From Zygnema cylindricum (lineage: Eukaryota; Streptophyta; Zygnematophyceae; Zygnematales; Zygnemataceae): 47,942 bases of DNA. The notes below the pieces were generated by a model. It was not told where the DNA came from, searched no databases, and was given only the letters and a program-made list of their open reading frames with translations. Location: the NCBI GenBank assembly GCA_037447655.1, contig JBBHKE010001195.1, positions 1 through 47,942 on the forward strand, written 5' to 3'. The translations under genes and the position numbers were made by a program. Shown here piece after piece: positions 20,515 to 32,602 of this stretch (position 1 is the stretch's first letter; each line of letters starts with the position of its first letter).

Positions 20515-21086
20515 CATGTGTGCAACACTTTTATTTACATGTGGTTGCATCAGTTTTGTTACCGTAAACCTTCGCCGGCCGTGTGAATTGCGGATTTTAT
20601 TATTACGGTCGACGTGCACAAGCGCGGCAAAATTTTAACCGGTTGTTACAATATTTTGAAAGTCAAACCTGTTCAACTAATTGACCGTCAAGTGTACACT
20701 CAACGGTACTGTACTTTGCTTGTACCAATGTGTACTAAAAATGTACAATCATTGACAGGGTGACGTAAGTGACTGCGCGCAACCAAAATAGTTAAATACT
20801 GAAAGGGAATTGCTAATCGCAGAGACTATTTTTGCTGCGCGCAGATAGTTGTCAGAAATTGTACATTTGAAGTACAATTTTGTACAGGCTACGTACCTTT
20901 AATTTCAGATCTGACGGTCAATCCGTCGAACAACTTTGACTGGCAGATTATTGTACCGGCGGTTAATAAAGTGTCGCGCTTGCAAACGTTGACCGTCATA
21001 AAAAAATAATATATTCACACGGCCGGCGCAGGTTTATTGTAACCAAACTGCGGCATACACATATAAATAAAGTGGCTGCGCGTAGG
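20515..21086. mobile_element. Foldback element (long inverted repeat)
   Basis: The left arm (about 20515-20785) and right arm (about 20830-21085) are inverted and diverged copies. Shared text includes TTTGTTACCGTAAACC against GGTTTATTGTAACCAAAC, and GCCGGCCGTGTGAAT against ATTCACACGGCCGGC. The centre pairs CTGCGCGCAACCAAAATAG with its complement. There is no coding capacity. A third copy of one arm lies at 21461-21760. Confidence 0.75.
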
Positions 21087-21460
21087 TACACCGCGCATCG
21101 TTATTAGTGTCAAATTTTAAATAGTGTGGAAGTAAATATACCGTCATTGACGCTAATTGGATTTTTTTTATTTTTAAAACCAGGTCATAAAAATCCCGCT
21201 CGCACGTATTCGTCCGACAGCCGAGTTTCGACGGTGTGAATGTACGATTTGTGTACGATTTGTCAGATTCTGTACGAAGACCTATATTAGTGTAAGCATG
21301 TTTGCGACCGACATTTTTTTTCAATGATCCAAATTACCATAGTCAAACAATTAGAATGTATGATTTTTTCCAAAAATTTCAAATTCTTAAATAGCGTACA
21401 CCACTGTAATTATTTTTATACGCTAAAAAAACTTACACGCTAATAACGATTGGCGGTGTA
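21087..21460. mobile_element. TA-flanked MITE inserted at a palindrome centre
   Basis: Ends CACCGCGCATCGTTATTAG and CTAATAACGATTGGCGGTG lie between TA dinucleotides. Removing it joins GGCTGCGCGTAGG, TA and CCTGCGCGCAGCC, a near-perfect palindrome, so it landed at the junction of two inverted foldback arms. About 280 bp of its right half match 20130-20424. Confidence 0.85.
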
Positions 21461-21760
21461 CCTGCGCGCAGCCATTTTATTTATATGTGGCTGCCGCAGT
21501 TTGGTTACAGTAAACCTGCGCCGACCGTGTGAAATTCTATTTTTTTCTGTGACGGTCGACGTTTGCAAGCGCGACATTTTTTAACCGCCGGTACAATATT
21601 CCGCCAGTCAAAGTTGTTCGACGGATTGACCGTCAGATCTGAAATTAAAGGTACTTAGCCTGTACGAAATTGTACTTCAAATGTACAATTTCTGACAACT
21701 ATCTGCGCGCAGCAAAAATCGTCTCTGCGATTAGCAATTCCCATACTGAAAATACTCAAA
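21461..21760. repeat. Third foldback arm
   Basis: Related to 20515-20785 in direct orientation and to 20830-21085 in inverted orientation, with CTGCGCGCAGC and GACGGTCGACGTTTGCAAGC as markers. It may be half of a second foldback copy. Confidence 0.75.
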
Positions 21761-21916
21761 TAGTCACTGCGATGATCAATTCCCTACTTTTATTGTAAGC
21801 CTCCCAATCACATTTCCGTAGAGTTACAACTAGCTATATAAGACGCTAAGACTGGAAAGTGTACGACCTATGCACTCTTTTACGTCCCTCCATCCTCTCG
21901 CCTCTACGGAACTCTG

Positions 21917-22137
21917 TACACCGTGAATAGCTTTTAGTGTTAATGTTTTTTTCGTCTCATAAAACAGCTTTTATCCGTACACATTTGTCGGATTGTGGAT
22001 CTGACGGTTGCGATTGAATGCCAAGATTCTCAGCTTCCGATTGGCGGTCTCAAATTGAAAATCGTACAGATATGTACGGAGAAAAGATGTTTTACGTGGC
22101 ATAAAATACATTAACGCTAATAGCGATTCAAGGTGTA
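21917..22137. mobile_element. Short TA-flanked MITE next to a gene start
   Basis: Ends CACCGTGAATAGCTTTTAG and CTAATAGCGATTCAAGGTG lie between TA dinucleotides. Length is about 220 bp. A close relative is at 47105-47304. Its right end is 46 bp before the first ATG of the following gene, so it lies in that gene's promoter or leader. Confidence 0.75.
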
Positions 22138-22182
22138 GCGTACAGGGAAGTGAAAGAGAGTCGGGAAGAGAAGCATAGGTTA

Positions 22183-23544
22183 ATGCTTGCTCACACGTTC
22201 CCAGACCTCATGGCTCCGTACACCTCCGTTGCTGCACCTTGCTTGTCTTTTTCGACTCTCTCCACAAACTTACCTCGTCAGATTGTTGTTTCCTCTTCAT
22301 TTCGAAGGTGATATTTTATTGAAAGCTCCAAAGCTCACTTGGCAACTTGTTATCTTGAAATCTGTCAACTTTTTAGGGTATACCTCCGTAAGTTGTTTCG
22401 CTTCAACTGAAGTATTTTTGTTATCTTTCTTATTGAATTTCATATTATTTTTGAAGTTCACACACAGGTCTGATGTTGGCAGGGATTTAATATGCTCACA
22501 GAAATTGGTAACGAGCAAAGTTTTGCTGTCTTCATTCTCCTCTGGTGAGCATTTTGTTATTTATCTATTTGTTTCACAGCATTTCCATTATTATTGATTT
22601 TTTTTTGAAGATTTATTGTCTTTATTTTAAATTGAGATTATTCAAGCTTGATATTTCGTTCCTGGAATTTTAAGGTATCTCATCTTTGAGAAATCAAACG
22701 TGACATTTAGCTGTCATTGGATATTGTGAAAATAACCAAAGACGTTCGGCTATAAATACTCATATATTGTTTGATCCTAACATTTATTTTTTAAAGCTGT
22801 ATTGGTTATTGAGCATTCTGCCATTGTATCTCATGGCTGTTAAGCAATACTAGTTTTGTTTCCTGAAATTTACTAGGAAAAGGGAAGAGAGTTGCCGATG
22901 ACATTTCTAAGCCAGTTCAAACATCATATCCGTGCTTAATATAACTTTTTTTATTTATAACGCTGAAAATGACGATATAGTGTTCCTTTGTCCACGAGTA
23001 ACTCAGAATTGAGGGTGGAAAAGTGAAGTCTTTGTCTTTGCTAAAGTCGTTTTTTTTTCTCTATTCCAGAAGGTCGCTTTTCTGCTCAAAGACGCCATCT
23101 TGTTAAAGCATCGAAGGAGGATTTGAGTCCTGTTGAAAATCAGGAAACTCTTTCCACTTCCAAGTCAAATGTAGATGAAACACCAAATGGCCCACCTGTA
23201 CTTACAATTATTGCCGGCTTCTTTATTGTCGCTCTTTGCCTTTGGGTCTTCGTAGGCCTTCTACAAGGTATGTCAAGTGCTCGCACATATGCCTTGCTGT
23301 ATCTTAGTGCGTCTTGTGTATACTTATTGATTGTGAATTTTTACCTTGAAGAACAGCAGAATGTTTGTTTCTTTTGCTTTGGAAATAACCGGGATATGTT
23401 TTGTTCTTACGTTTCCTATCTATAATTTGACAGTTTTTATGTTATCACCATTGCAAATACTAACAAAGATTCCTGCTCTGGGTTGTGTTAGGAATTTATG
23501 GCCTCCTCACATGGGTGCTCGGGCCTGCCTCTATGGTGAAGTAG
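22183..23544 (+). CDS. Predicted small membrane protein with plastid-type N-terminus (3 exons)
   Basis: Exon 1 begins at ATG 22183 or 22210; the second gives MAPYTSVAAPCLSFSTLSTN, Ser/Thr-rich and acid-free like a chloroplast transit peptide. Exon 2 is 23070-23267 after CTATTCCAG and before a strong donor (AAG|GTATGT). It encodes a hydrophilic stretch (SKEDLSPVENQETLSTSKS) followed by one membrane segment (AGFFIVALCLWVF). Exon 3 is 23492-23544 after GTGTTAG, adding GIYGLLTWVLGPASMVK and a stop at 23542; phase 1 agrees on both sides. The exon 1 donor is uncertain: the best GT (22308) gives the wrong phase, and one at 22277 restores phase but is weak. A small missing exon is possible. I do not recognise the family. 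The likely site is a plastid membrane, by inference. Confidence 0.55.
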
Positions 23545-25097
23545 TTTGAGAAAAGGCAGGTGTTTATCATGTAAGGATTTCGCCTTCATTTTACTGTAGG
23601 TCATAGGCGCACTGTCACCTAGAAGAGTAGAGCACCACAAAGCAGGCGTGTTTAAAATCACCTCATTGCTCTGAACAATCACTTGGGGAATAGTCTGTTT
23701 CCTAAGGGCTAACTGTGTTAGACCGTTGTTTCTATTTGAAATATTGTCAAACATTGCCATCTCTTCAGTTTTGAAGTGGTTCCATAGGAATGTTGATTTT
23801 TCGAATGTGTTGGTCAATTCAAATTTTTTTTCATGTCGCGAGTAGAAGCACCTTTCTAATTTACCATATTAACATGTGACATTCTCTGTGGTAATATTCC
23901 AGTGGTAACGATGATCATGTGTTTTTGCCGAGTTTAGAAAAGGTAGGCTGGGCTTGAGGGTCAGCCAACTCTCCAGTATTGTGGATGACTGGCTATTGTC
24001 GGCTGGACATTGAATTGTAAGTTGGGAGAGTGGTTCTCAACGAGTTTGAACTATCTTGGAGAGTAAAGCATATTCAAAGATTTGCCATTGCTTCTCAATG
24101 GACAAAAAAGCTGTGGGTACTTTTTTGTCTCATGGTGGCACAAGGGATGTCAGTTCTCAATAGCTTGATAATGGAAAGTTACGAATGTGAAAAAGGATCT
24201 AGCATCTCACAATACCCATTGTACAGAACAAATAGCACAAAGTATATTCATAGAATCAACCTTCAGCTCTCAGTGCTGTCACGAAACTACATAGAGACGC
24301 TAAACTAAAGCCACACAAGATTTACAAATGAGCTGGACAACCTATCACAAAATTTTGGAATAAATAACATAACCTGACATATCTATATAACTATCTCCTT
24401 ATCCAAACGCTGTTACAAAAACTGATAGTATATTGTGTTTTCTATTGAGTTAACCACTCAAGAAGTAGAGCTCCCTGTAAATTAAGTATCAAATAAGCTT
24501 CATTAATAAAACATGATTGTAAGCCATCTGCATACATGAGAATGAAAGAAACAAAAAACCAAAACAAAACTGGAAAAGACCACGGAAATAGACAAAGTAA
24601 ATAATGAAAAACAAGTGAAAAAAACTATCACGCAAAATGGGCTGCTTAGATTTCAGCTGCTCTAACAAGGATGAGTAGCCTTCTCATGGGTAGATATGCA
24701 TTCTACTACCGCCGATTCCCGAACTCACGATCATAGAACCGATTCTTGATTTGACTTATTTGAATAAAGAAGCAGTTCAAATAGTTGTTTCCCTTGAGTA
24801 TAAACTGTACCGCGTTTGTTTCAAACATGAAAAAATCTCACACTTGACACACTGGAAAACATGGACGCCTCAACTGAATTTGTCCATTAATGAGAGGGAA
24901 ACAAAAAATTTCGAGAACAAACTTGAATAGATAAGTCACTAGAAATGTAAGTTTTGTGGAACAACAGAACAGGAACAAACTATAGTTTTCATAGGTCTAT
25001 AGAGTAAAGAAAACACACCAAACCTTGATAAAATAATTAAATCACAAATGTTTTTCCCGAGAAAGGCAAAAAAGTGTAATAATCTTGCACACTAACT
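23545..25097 (+). other. Intergenic region between convergent genes
   Basis: It should hold the 3' untranslated regions of the plus-strand membrane-protein gene and the minus-strand glutaredoxin gene, which end facing each other about 1.55 kb apart. No coding region, repeat family or RNA gene is recognised here. Confidence 0.5.
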
Positions 25098-28000
25098 TTA
25101 ACTGAGCAAAGCCTTTTCACAGATCTCCTTCAACTCTCCATTTTGGAATGACTCTGCACAACACACATATAAGAAAAAAAAAAAACATAAAGTCTCAAAA
25201 ATGCATGGTAAACTTACAGTTGAATATTGAACATAAACTGAACATAAAATATCTACAGTTTACTCTTGTTTGTGCCACAAAGGGGTATCTGGTTGAGCTT
25301 CAAGAAAACAAACATACTGTTTTTCCAAAGAACAACCAAAGACACTAAGGGAAACAAGGTAAATATCAGAAGAGGTGGGAAAGTGAAGACTCAGAAAAGG
25401 AAAGAGAGAAGCGAAGGAGGAGAGTGATGAGGGAGAGAGGGAAATGAGAATGAAGGCAGGAAGCTAGAGTGTGACTGGAGGCAGGGGCATGGGGATGGGG
25501 CACGAATGGAGATGGAGAAAATGGTTTCATACACTAAGAAAAAGAATGAACTTACATACTGTAACTGTTGGAGAAAAAGGGGAAGAATTATAAAGAGAAG
25601 CAGGAAAAAGGGAGCTAAACTCAACTACAGGAACTAAAACCAGGAAGAAACTAAAAGACTTAAATAGTCAAACATACTCGCACCAAAGTGCCTCGACCCA
25701 TACCCTGACACAAAGCCCTGACGAAAAGATCAAAGACAAGGAAAGGGACTCCTGTACAGTTTTCCCTGTCTCGATTTACTAAGCCCAGTAAACTCACTTG
25801 ATACACAAAATTCACCCTTCTTTCTAGCTCAAAACTGAAGGCAAATTGTGAGGCCTTCATTTCAGATAATGTGCTTCGTGCCATCAACAAGACCATTACA
25901 CATTAGGTAGACAATGCCCTTGTTTCAGGTTGTATAAGAAAATTAGGCGATGACTAATACCAGGTTTCGACTGAAGTACACCGCGAATTGCTATGAGCGT
26001 TAATAACACTAATTTGGTCCCCAGGACTTTTCAGCCACTGAACATAAAATAGCGGTGTTAATACTAATTGATTTTTCATTAACGTAATTATTTAAGCAGT
26101 TCAAAATCGTTTACGTCTCATCCCAAAAATGGCAATATTAACACTAAAACAGTCCTCGTATTTTTTTTTCTCAACACTAATAACGATTCACGGGTGTAGC
26201 TTCGTACACCAGACTTTATATTGCACCTTGAATCAGAGTGTCATCACTTGTGGCACGTCTTTCATAAGCAAAAGAAGTTCATAAGGGAATGTCAACAGCA
26301 ACTCCTACAACTCAACAACTACACCCAGCTACTCCTACTCCTGGCTACTCCTTTACAATCGTGGACACCAGCAATGAAGTTGACGGCTGTGAATGGTGCA
26401 TTCATGCTAGGAAGCTTACAAAATATACACTCAATTATTTGGAAAAGTGGACAACCAAATTTGTGGCTTGGACAACTGATATGATCATGACCCTCCTGAG
26501 TACGATGACACTAACTAGAGTGCCAAATACCCCAGGCGAAAAAGGGAAAAAAAAAACGCTGAACAGCACATTAACAAAGAAAAACACAAGGATTGGCTAA
26601 GAAAAAGAAGACAAACTGCAACCTAAGACTCTCAAAGTTGCCACATAGCTGAATCACATTAACTGCAACAATATGTAGCTAAAGAACCTATAAAATTTTC
26701 CCATAACGTGAGATATCAAAGATATCCACAACAAACCAAGAATAAAGGACTCACCAATTGCAATGTCACATCCACCAAAAAACTCGCCATCAATGTACAG
26801 TTGCGGAAAGGTAGGCCAGCTTGAGTACTCCTTCATACCCTGTCGTAACTGGTCATTCTCCAGAATGTTCACAGTTTCAAACGGCACTTCTAAGGCATTT
26901 AAAATTTGAACGCAGGTGTTGGAAAAACCACATTGCGGAAACATTTTGTTGCCCTTCATGAACAGCACTATCTTATTAGATGTAACATACGTATCAATAG
27001 CCTCCTTTAATTCTGGAGTAAGGACTGCAATCACAGAAACAGAATGTCAGTCACATCAGTTGTCCAATCTTGGAATATTCTTATTAGTTCTCCTGAGAAT
27101 GTCGGTCCACCAGGTATTTAGTGTTGTTGGTGCAATGCCCATTACAGTAAGTGTTATATCTGGTTAGTGTCGTTGTTAATTGCGTAAATGTTTATTACTT
27201 ACAAGTTTTCAACAATTAGCCTCAACCCTAGCCTTTTCCTCAAACACCACCAATTAAGCGATAACCATTTTGAGACTTTACCCAAAAAAAATAATCTCCA
27301 GCAGTTTTATCCACCAATAGATATACTAGTTTCTCTTTCTGTAAGAAAAAATGATTCGACAACGTAGGGGTAGAAAAACCACAGTCATCCTGAAGATACA
27401 GTGAACAAAAACTTTTGTACAGAACTATACAAAGTAGATTGAACAACTTAAAAGTAATGCTTCCTTTCACTATCTTGTAGACGTTTCACATTTTACGATT
27501 TGAATTTAAACATAATTGATGAAAAAGAAAGCAAAATTGGGACCGAGATATACGGACACTCCACATAATTCACAATTTTTTACTAAATCTTGGACATAAA
27601 GAATTCAACAATAGGCATAGCGCAGGATTTCTTCGGCAGGTACTTTAATTGGATAACAAATAGACAGATATAGCCCCAGGACATTCCCATAAAGCCATTT
27701 AACATCCATCCAATGAAAGTTAAGTCCATGAGACACAACAGTTCGAATTTCAGATAGATTAAACTCCCGAATGATGAACCAAATACCAAAACATCAGCCT
27801 TACCCATACTTAAACATCCTGTTATAAAAAAAATCTGAAGATAATTCTGCTTGAATGACCAACTGCATCCAAGCTACAAAATTCTACTCTAGTTGACCTC
27901 ACATTAAACTACATTCAAGGAAATGGGCTTTGCAATATCCCATAGTCGTTAGGTTCTCAAAAAAACGAACCTCCGGACACCGCTTGACACAAAAACCTCC

Positions 28001-28166
28001 GTCTTGCAGGTGTCACTAACGGCTTATTATTCACACGAAAGAGAGAGAAGCTGTGAAGACATTTGTTTGCATTTAGAGACACACGTGTGGAGGAGCTTAG
28101 CCTGTCAAGGTTTTCAAGAGAGCCAGCAGTGTAAGTTACAGGCACGCTCTTAGCAAAGGCAGCCAT
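25098..28166 (-). CDS. GRXS14: Chloroplast CGFS monothiol glutaredoxin, 3 exons, complete
   Basis: Exon 1 is 28166-27971, exon 2 is 27024-26755 and exon 3 is 25153-25098, all with GT-AG borders (GGAG|GTTCGT, TTGCAG|TC, ATTG|GTGAGT, GTGCAG|AG) and phase 1 junctions. The sum is 522 nt, 173 residues plus stop, about the length I recall for plant GRXS14. Exon 1 is a Ser/Arg-rich transit peptide ending near RRRFLCQAVSG. Exon 2 holds the fold: IVLFMKG with the conserved Lys, MFPQCGFSNTC with the active CGFS, WPTFPQLYIDGEFFGGCD with the cis-Pro and glutathione-binding GG-C-D. Exon 3 gives ESFQNGELKEICEKALLS. Class II CGFS glutaredoxins bind [2Fe-2S] clusters with glutathione and transfer them; the plastid member acts in stromal iron-sulfur maturation. 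Intron 2 carries a MITE. Confidence 0.93.
25977..26198. mobile_element. TA-flanked MITE in intron 2 of the glutaredoxin gene
   Basis: Ends CACCGCGAATTGCTATGAGC and CTAATAACGATTCACGGGTG lie between TA dinucleotides. It is 222 bp with no coding capacity. It is within the 1.6-kb second intron, far from both splice sites. Confidence 0.75.
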
Positions 28167-28508
28167 GTTCACAAGTCGTTAAGCTTTCCAGAAATTTGTT
28201 CAGATGCAACTCTTGCAACCGATTGCGTCGCATTTGTACCTCCAAGCAATCTGTTTCTTTGCCTTGTTCCCAGTTCCCAGTTACCAGTTGCCAGTTCGCC
28301 TTTTTGTGACCGGGTGCAATGTATAGTCTTCAATGGCGTTTCCATATAGATTTCGGAAATGAAGAGTGCTTATTGCTGATTTGATGTGGATAAATCCGAT
28401 AAACAGATAAATATCAGGGACTCCGAATTAAGGATAAAACACCGTACACAATGCGTAGCGCATCGCATAGACCTCTCTCCGATGCGCTGATGCAACTTAA
28501 GAACCCGT
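28167..28508 (-). promoter_or_regulatory. Upstream region of the glutaredoxin gene
   Basis: Expected to contain the promoter and leader. Five or so degenerate CCAGTT units (TTCCCAGTTCCCAGTTACCA, then GTTGCCAGTTCG) occur at 28264-28300, about 100 bp upstream of the ATG. No clear TATA box is visible. The hAT-like element at 28509 bounds it. Confidence 0.35.
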
Positions 28509-29077
28509 CAGAGGTCGCAAAAGTCAAAATATTACATAACCGAAACCGACCGTTCTTTTTTTTCAAAATCTGAGTAACCGACGCCCGACCGGGTAATGTC
28601 ACGCTCCAAAATTGTTAACCGTTAACCGACCGGCGTTAACGAAAATAAAAGTTAACCGAAACTCGATTTCTCGCAACTAATCATACCCGCCCGTAACCGA
28701 AAAAGTACAAAAAACAATCTTAGCTTTTCACGACGTATAAATAAGCCAATAATTTTGATTTGTCGCGCTCCATAAGATTTGCGAAATGAAGTGTTACTAC
28801 CATGTCAGATTTTCCGAAAGTTAATCATGATGTCACGTACTTCCATGATACCAAATAGTACAAAGTACAATAATGTTAGATTGTATGGACAGTACAAAAT
28901 TTTCAAATTTCTTCGTTTTTTGCTTGACAGACCGTAACTGAGTTTTTTTTTTTTTCATGAATCAACCGACCACGACCGCCCGCGCCCCAAAATTTGGCAA
29001 CCGAATCTGTTCCGGATCCGGCGGGGGCTGTCGGTTAACAGTCGGTCACGGTTTCGGTTGAGCGTTTGCGACCTCTA
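28509..29077. mobile_element. Second hAT-like MITE family, copy A
   Basis: Starts CAGAGGTCGCAAAAG and ends GCGTTTGCGACCTCT. Further inward AACCGAAACCGACCGTT is mirrored by GTCGGTCACGGTTTCGGTT. CAGAGG-type ends with cytosine-rich inverted repeats fit the hAT superfamily. The interior from 28760 matches copy B (TTAATCATGATGTCACGTAC). The flanking octamers do not match. No coding capacity. Confidence 0.7.
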
Positions 29078-29115
29078 TAATCTGTGTCCTGTGCATATAG
29101 AAAAACTTATGTTTA

Positions 29116-30010
29116 TAGTGTTGTGTATCGGTAAGGATTTACCGATAACCGATATGGACCTTTTTTGGGTTCCCGATAATGGATTTATTGGTACGATATA
29201 TCGACATCGGTCTTATCGCCGATAAGTAGCCGATAATATCGGGTACTTATCGGCAATAATGCCGATAACGATAACTATCAGCGATATATGTACACACCAT
29301 ACATATAAATGTATGGCCTGTGTACACTCGACTGTACGTGTTATTCCTCGCACGTGTACAAGCTCAGAAAGTACAGTAACCGCCATGAGATCTATACGAT
29401 TTTGATACGGATCCATTAAAAACGATGTAAATTTCACATCCGACGCCATGGCTTTGTCACTTTATTCTTTGAGATCCACTGGGGACATGCCACGTGTCAA
29501 TCTGTCGGCTTTTTTGGCACCAGCTGCCAAAAGAGTCATTCTGGGATGTCGGCGCTCACGCTGGCCCGTCCGCTCGTGTTTTCTCATTCCAAGTCGTCCG
29601 TTCGATTCCGGCGGCGCGCATAATGTTATTTTGCGTCCGTTCTACTTTGTGTCCGCCGTCCTTTTCCCGTTCCCTGTTCACCAATTTTTCAGTAAAATTT
29701 CGGACTTTGCCGTAAATTTTCTGTTCAGTTAACCGACCAGCGTTTATGTGTTGCGCTGTCCGTAATAAATTGCAGTTAAACGGAGACGGGACATATTTTT
29801 ATATATGGCATGCCATGCTATATAAAGTCAATAATATAATACAGTATGTTATAAAGTACTATTGTATGCATACTATAATTTTTTTTTGTTATCGCCGATA
29901 TGGAATTTGTTCGTCTCAGACAAATATATCGGAACCTTTAACTGTTCGATAACCGATAACTATCGGTATCGGTGTTATCGCGATAAGTTTTTCACCTATA
30001 CACAACACTA
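29116..30010 (+). mobile_element. Non-autonomous hAT copy, 895 bp
   Basis: Has the TAGTGTTGTGTATCGG and ACACAACACTA ends of the 11303-15570 family. It is flanked by TATGTTTA and TATATTTA (7 of 8 identical). Its last 260 bp match the right end of the full element (ATGGAATTTGTT, TAATATAATACAGT). Its middle matches 19039-19807. This makes it a link between the autonomous element and the shorter copies. Confidence 0.92.
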
Positions 30011-30117
30011 TATATTTATATTTTTACCCAATGAATCGATACTTGATGTGCCGATCCGATGCGCTACAACACAAGCCCGCAAAAATGGATGATAAATCCG
30101 GTGTAGCTTTGTGCCTT

Positions 30118-30205
30118 TGTCCCTCCCTCCCTCTCCCCTCCTCTCCTCTTTCTATCCCGCCTCACTCTCCCTCTCATTTTCCCTCTCCTCTCTCTTGCTC
30201 ACTTT
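30118..30205 (+). repeat. CT-rich low-complexity tract
   Basis: About 90 nt of TCCCTC/CTCTCC pyrimidine variants. A similar tract is at 31930-32005. Confidence 0.8.
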
Positions 30206-32014
30206 CCCTATCATCCGCGGCTCTTTATCAAGGATCAATGAGATGATATAAGCATCTTTAGGTGTATGTACAATTATAACGTAGTGTTCAAGCATAATTT
30301 TGGTAACGTGGACGAGAGATGTTGTTTCCATACAAACTTTACATTAATTTGTTTTTAATCTGGAATTAGTTCCGGCTGTATTATATCATCCATTTTTTAC
30401 ATTTTTGGGCTGTATGTTTTTTGTGAAGTATACATAAACGTACCTTTTTGGTGATTGCTCATTTGTTGTAATTGTAGTATTATCTACGGTTAATTTTACT
30501 AAAGAAATCGTTACCCTTTTGTGGGATTGTTTTTACTTATTTTTGTTGTACATTATTTACAATATTTTCCGTTAATTCCATCGTTGGCTTATGAGGTTTG
30601 TTAAACCGTTGTCACAATATTTTATAGTTTTGTATGATCTCCGTAAGCGAAAGTGGAATTTTGATTTTACTTTAGTTTATGCATAAAACTCATCATCTAT
30701 GTGGTGTGGGATTGCTTCCTACTCTTCTTACATGTGTGTTTAATACTTCATCATTGTTTTAAAGGCTATCTTGGTTTAACCCAAGTTAATTGAGTCAATG
30801 TCCTAAATTGCTTTAAAGGGGTTAACGTGATGTTTATTTTGTTGTAAGCTATACTGAATGGAAAAAAGTTGTTGTTTTTAACTATAATAAACATTAAATA
30901 ACAATTGTTATCCTCGTGGAAAGTTACACAAAATCCAAATTAACATGTATGGTAAACTCCACGTTTTGGCATACAAATGAAAATATTGTGATTATGGTTG
31001 ACAACAAATAAATTATTTGGCAAACAACGAGGATCCCTCTATAACAAGAACTATGCTCATATACATCATTTTCCTCCACTATCACATGTGAATGTTTTTA
31101 AACTCCAAATTTGTGGCAGTCTACATTATAGTGCATGAAAATGATATAAATAATATCTTGCGATATTGATAGTCAATAAGTGAAAGTTGTTGAATGACTT
31201 ACGTTATTCTAACAACATGTTTTTTTTATACATTATTTTAGTATATCTCGTGTTTGAAACCATTGCATATCAACTATCGCCATTAACATAGACAAAATTA
31301 AACGTCTAATTTGATGAAGCATATTGTACGCATCTTTTAAAGTTTGCATTATAAAACTTATGAATTTAGTTTTCGTGAAATTTTATAATACAAAAAATTT
31401 GGAAAAAAAAATCAAAAAACAACGAGGTGAAAGAGTTGAAAAATGAATAATTTGAAGTTGAAACATACAAGCTTTTAGTATCATCTTTATGAATTCTCCA
31501 ACTTTTATAAATTTGTTAATGTATAGGTTACCATTTCGATTTTCACAATACTTTATTTGGTTCAACAACTTTGCCTTAAATTACGTTTATAACATACCTT
31601 TGTCATTTTAATCATACCGTAATAGTTTGTAGTTTATGTTGCATTTTGAGTAACGCTAACATTTTATCCGCAAGTTCACTAAGTAAGTTGTATTTTTTCG
31701 TAACACTTACACCAGGCCCTTTAATAACAGTAAATATTTTCCATGAAGAAAAACATAAACACGTGTCACATGAAATAACATAAAATGGCAAAGACAAAAT
31801 AGTAAAACAACTGTGTTTTTTTTTTTTAAGGTGAGAAAATAAATGTTTTGGTGTGGCTATGTAAACAAATATATCTCTTTCCGCCATAGATGCTAATGTT
31901 TTTAAATTTTCAAGAGCTTCATTAAATATGACTTCTCCCTTCTCCTTCTATCACCTCCGCTCTCCTCCCTCTTTTCTCTCTCCCCCTCTCCCTCACCTTT
32001 CCCTTTTAAGGTTT
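30206..32014 (+). other. AT-rich intergenic DNA, no gene seen
   Basis: Only short low-complexity frames occur. A CT-rich tract lies at 31930-32005. No repeat family of this window reaches into 30250-31900. Confidence 0.55.
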
Positions 32015-32057
32015 AAAGTGTTAGGTTAGGGTTTCGGGTTTAGGGTTTGAGGGTTAC
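32015..32057 (+). repeat. Short interstitial telomere-like repeat
   Basis: TTAGGTTAGGGTTTCGGGTT is followed by TAGGGTTTGAGGGTT, about five degenerate units of the plant telomere heptamer TTTAGGG. It lies about 550 bp upstream of the P5A ATPase start. Confidence 0.75.
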
Positions 32058-32602
32058 CTTCTTGTCCGTACTAATTCACATGTACAATAGATTCGCATCG
32101 GCACAGCGGAACCGGGGTACGTCGCATCGCATCATCATCTTCATGTCATATTGGAAGTGGCGATGCCAGCGTATCGAGACATCGTATATTTGAAAATATC
32201 GCATCATCACATTGCGTCGGTTGTTTTCCTGCCTGCAGCAGCCGGTTGCCCTTTACTAATCGGTGACCGATGCGATGCGATACGCATTTTTAAACTGGCC
32301 CAAAACCGCAACTAGCCCACCCATTCTTGGGGAGTTAGGGGAGCTGCCGAAATTAGCTAAGAGAGAGACGTGAATCATAGCCTCTTTTGAGCGTCTTTGC
32401 ATTTGTGAGTTGTGGCATATAAATTGCAGTTTTCTTGGCAAACTTTCTCCTTGGCTGATAGGCTCTGAACCCCTTTGTTGTCGTCCATGGCGGGTTTTAC
32501 CCGGGCCAGAATAGGCTCGCTGATTTCAAGAATATCATGAATAACTCGTAGGAGCATCTATTTTTTCATCTACAGCAGAGAGACTGTCTGTTGTTAGTGA
32601 CA

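Noticed and set aside
23488-23817. 109-codon minus-strand open frame
   Set aside because: It is antisense to exon 3 and the 3' region of the membrane-protein gene, with no domain or codon signature.
26289-26600. Open frame rich in Pro/Thr then EWCIHARKLTKY, on the plus strand
   Set aside because: It lies in intron 2 of the well-supported minus-strand glutaredoxin gene, has a low-complexity start and no recognised domain.
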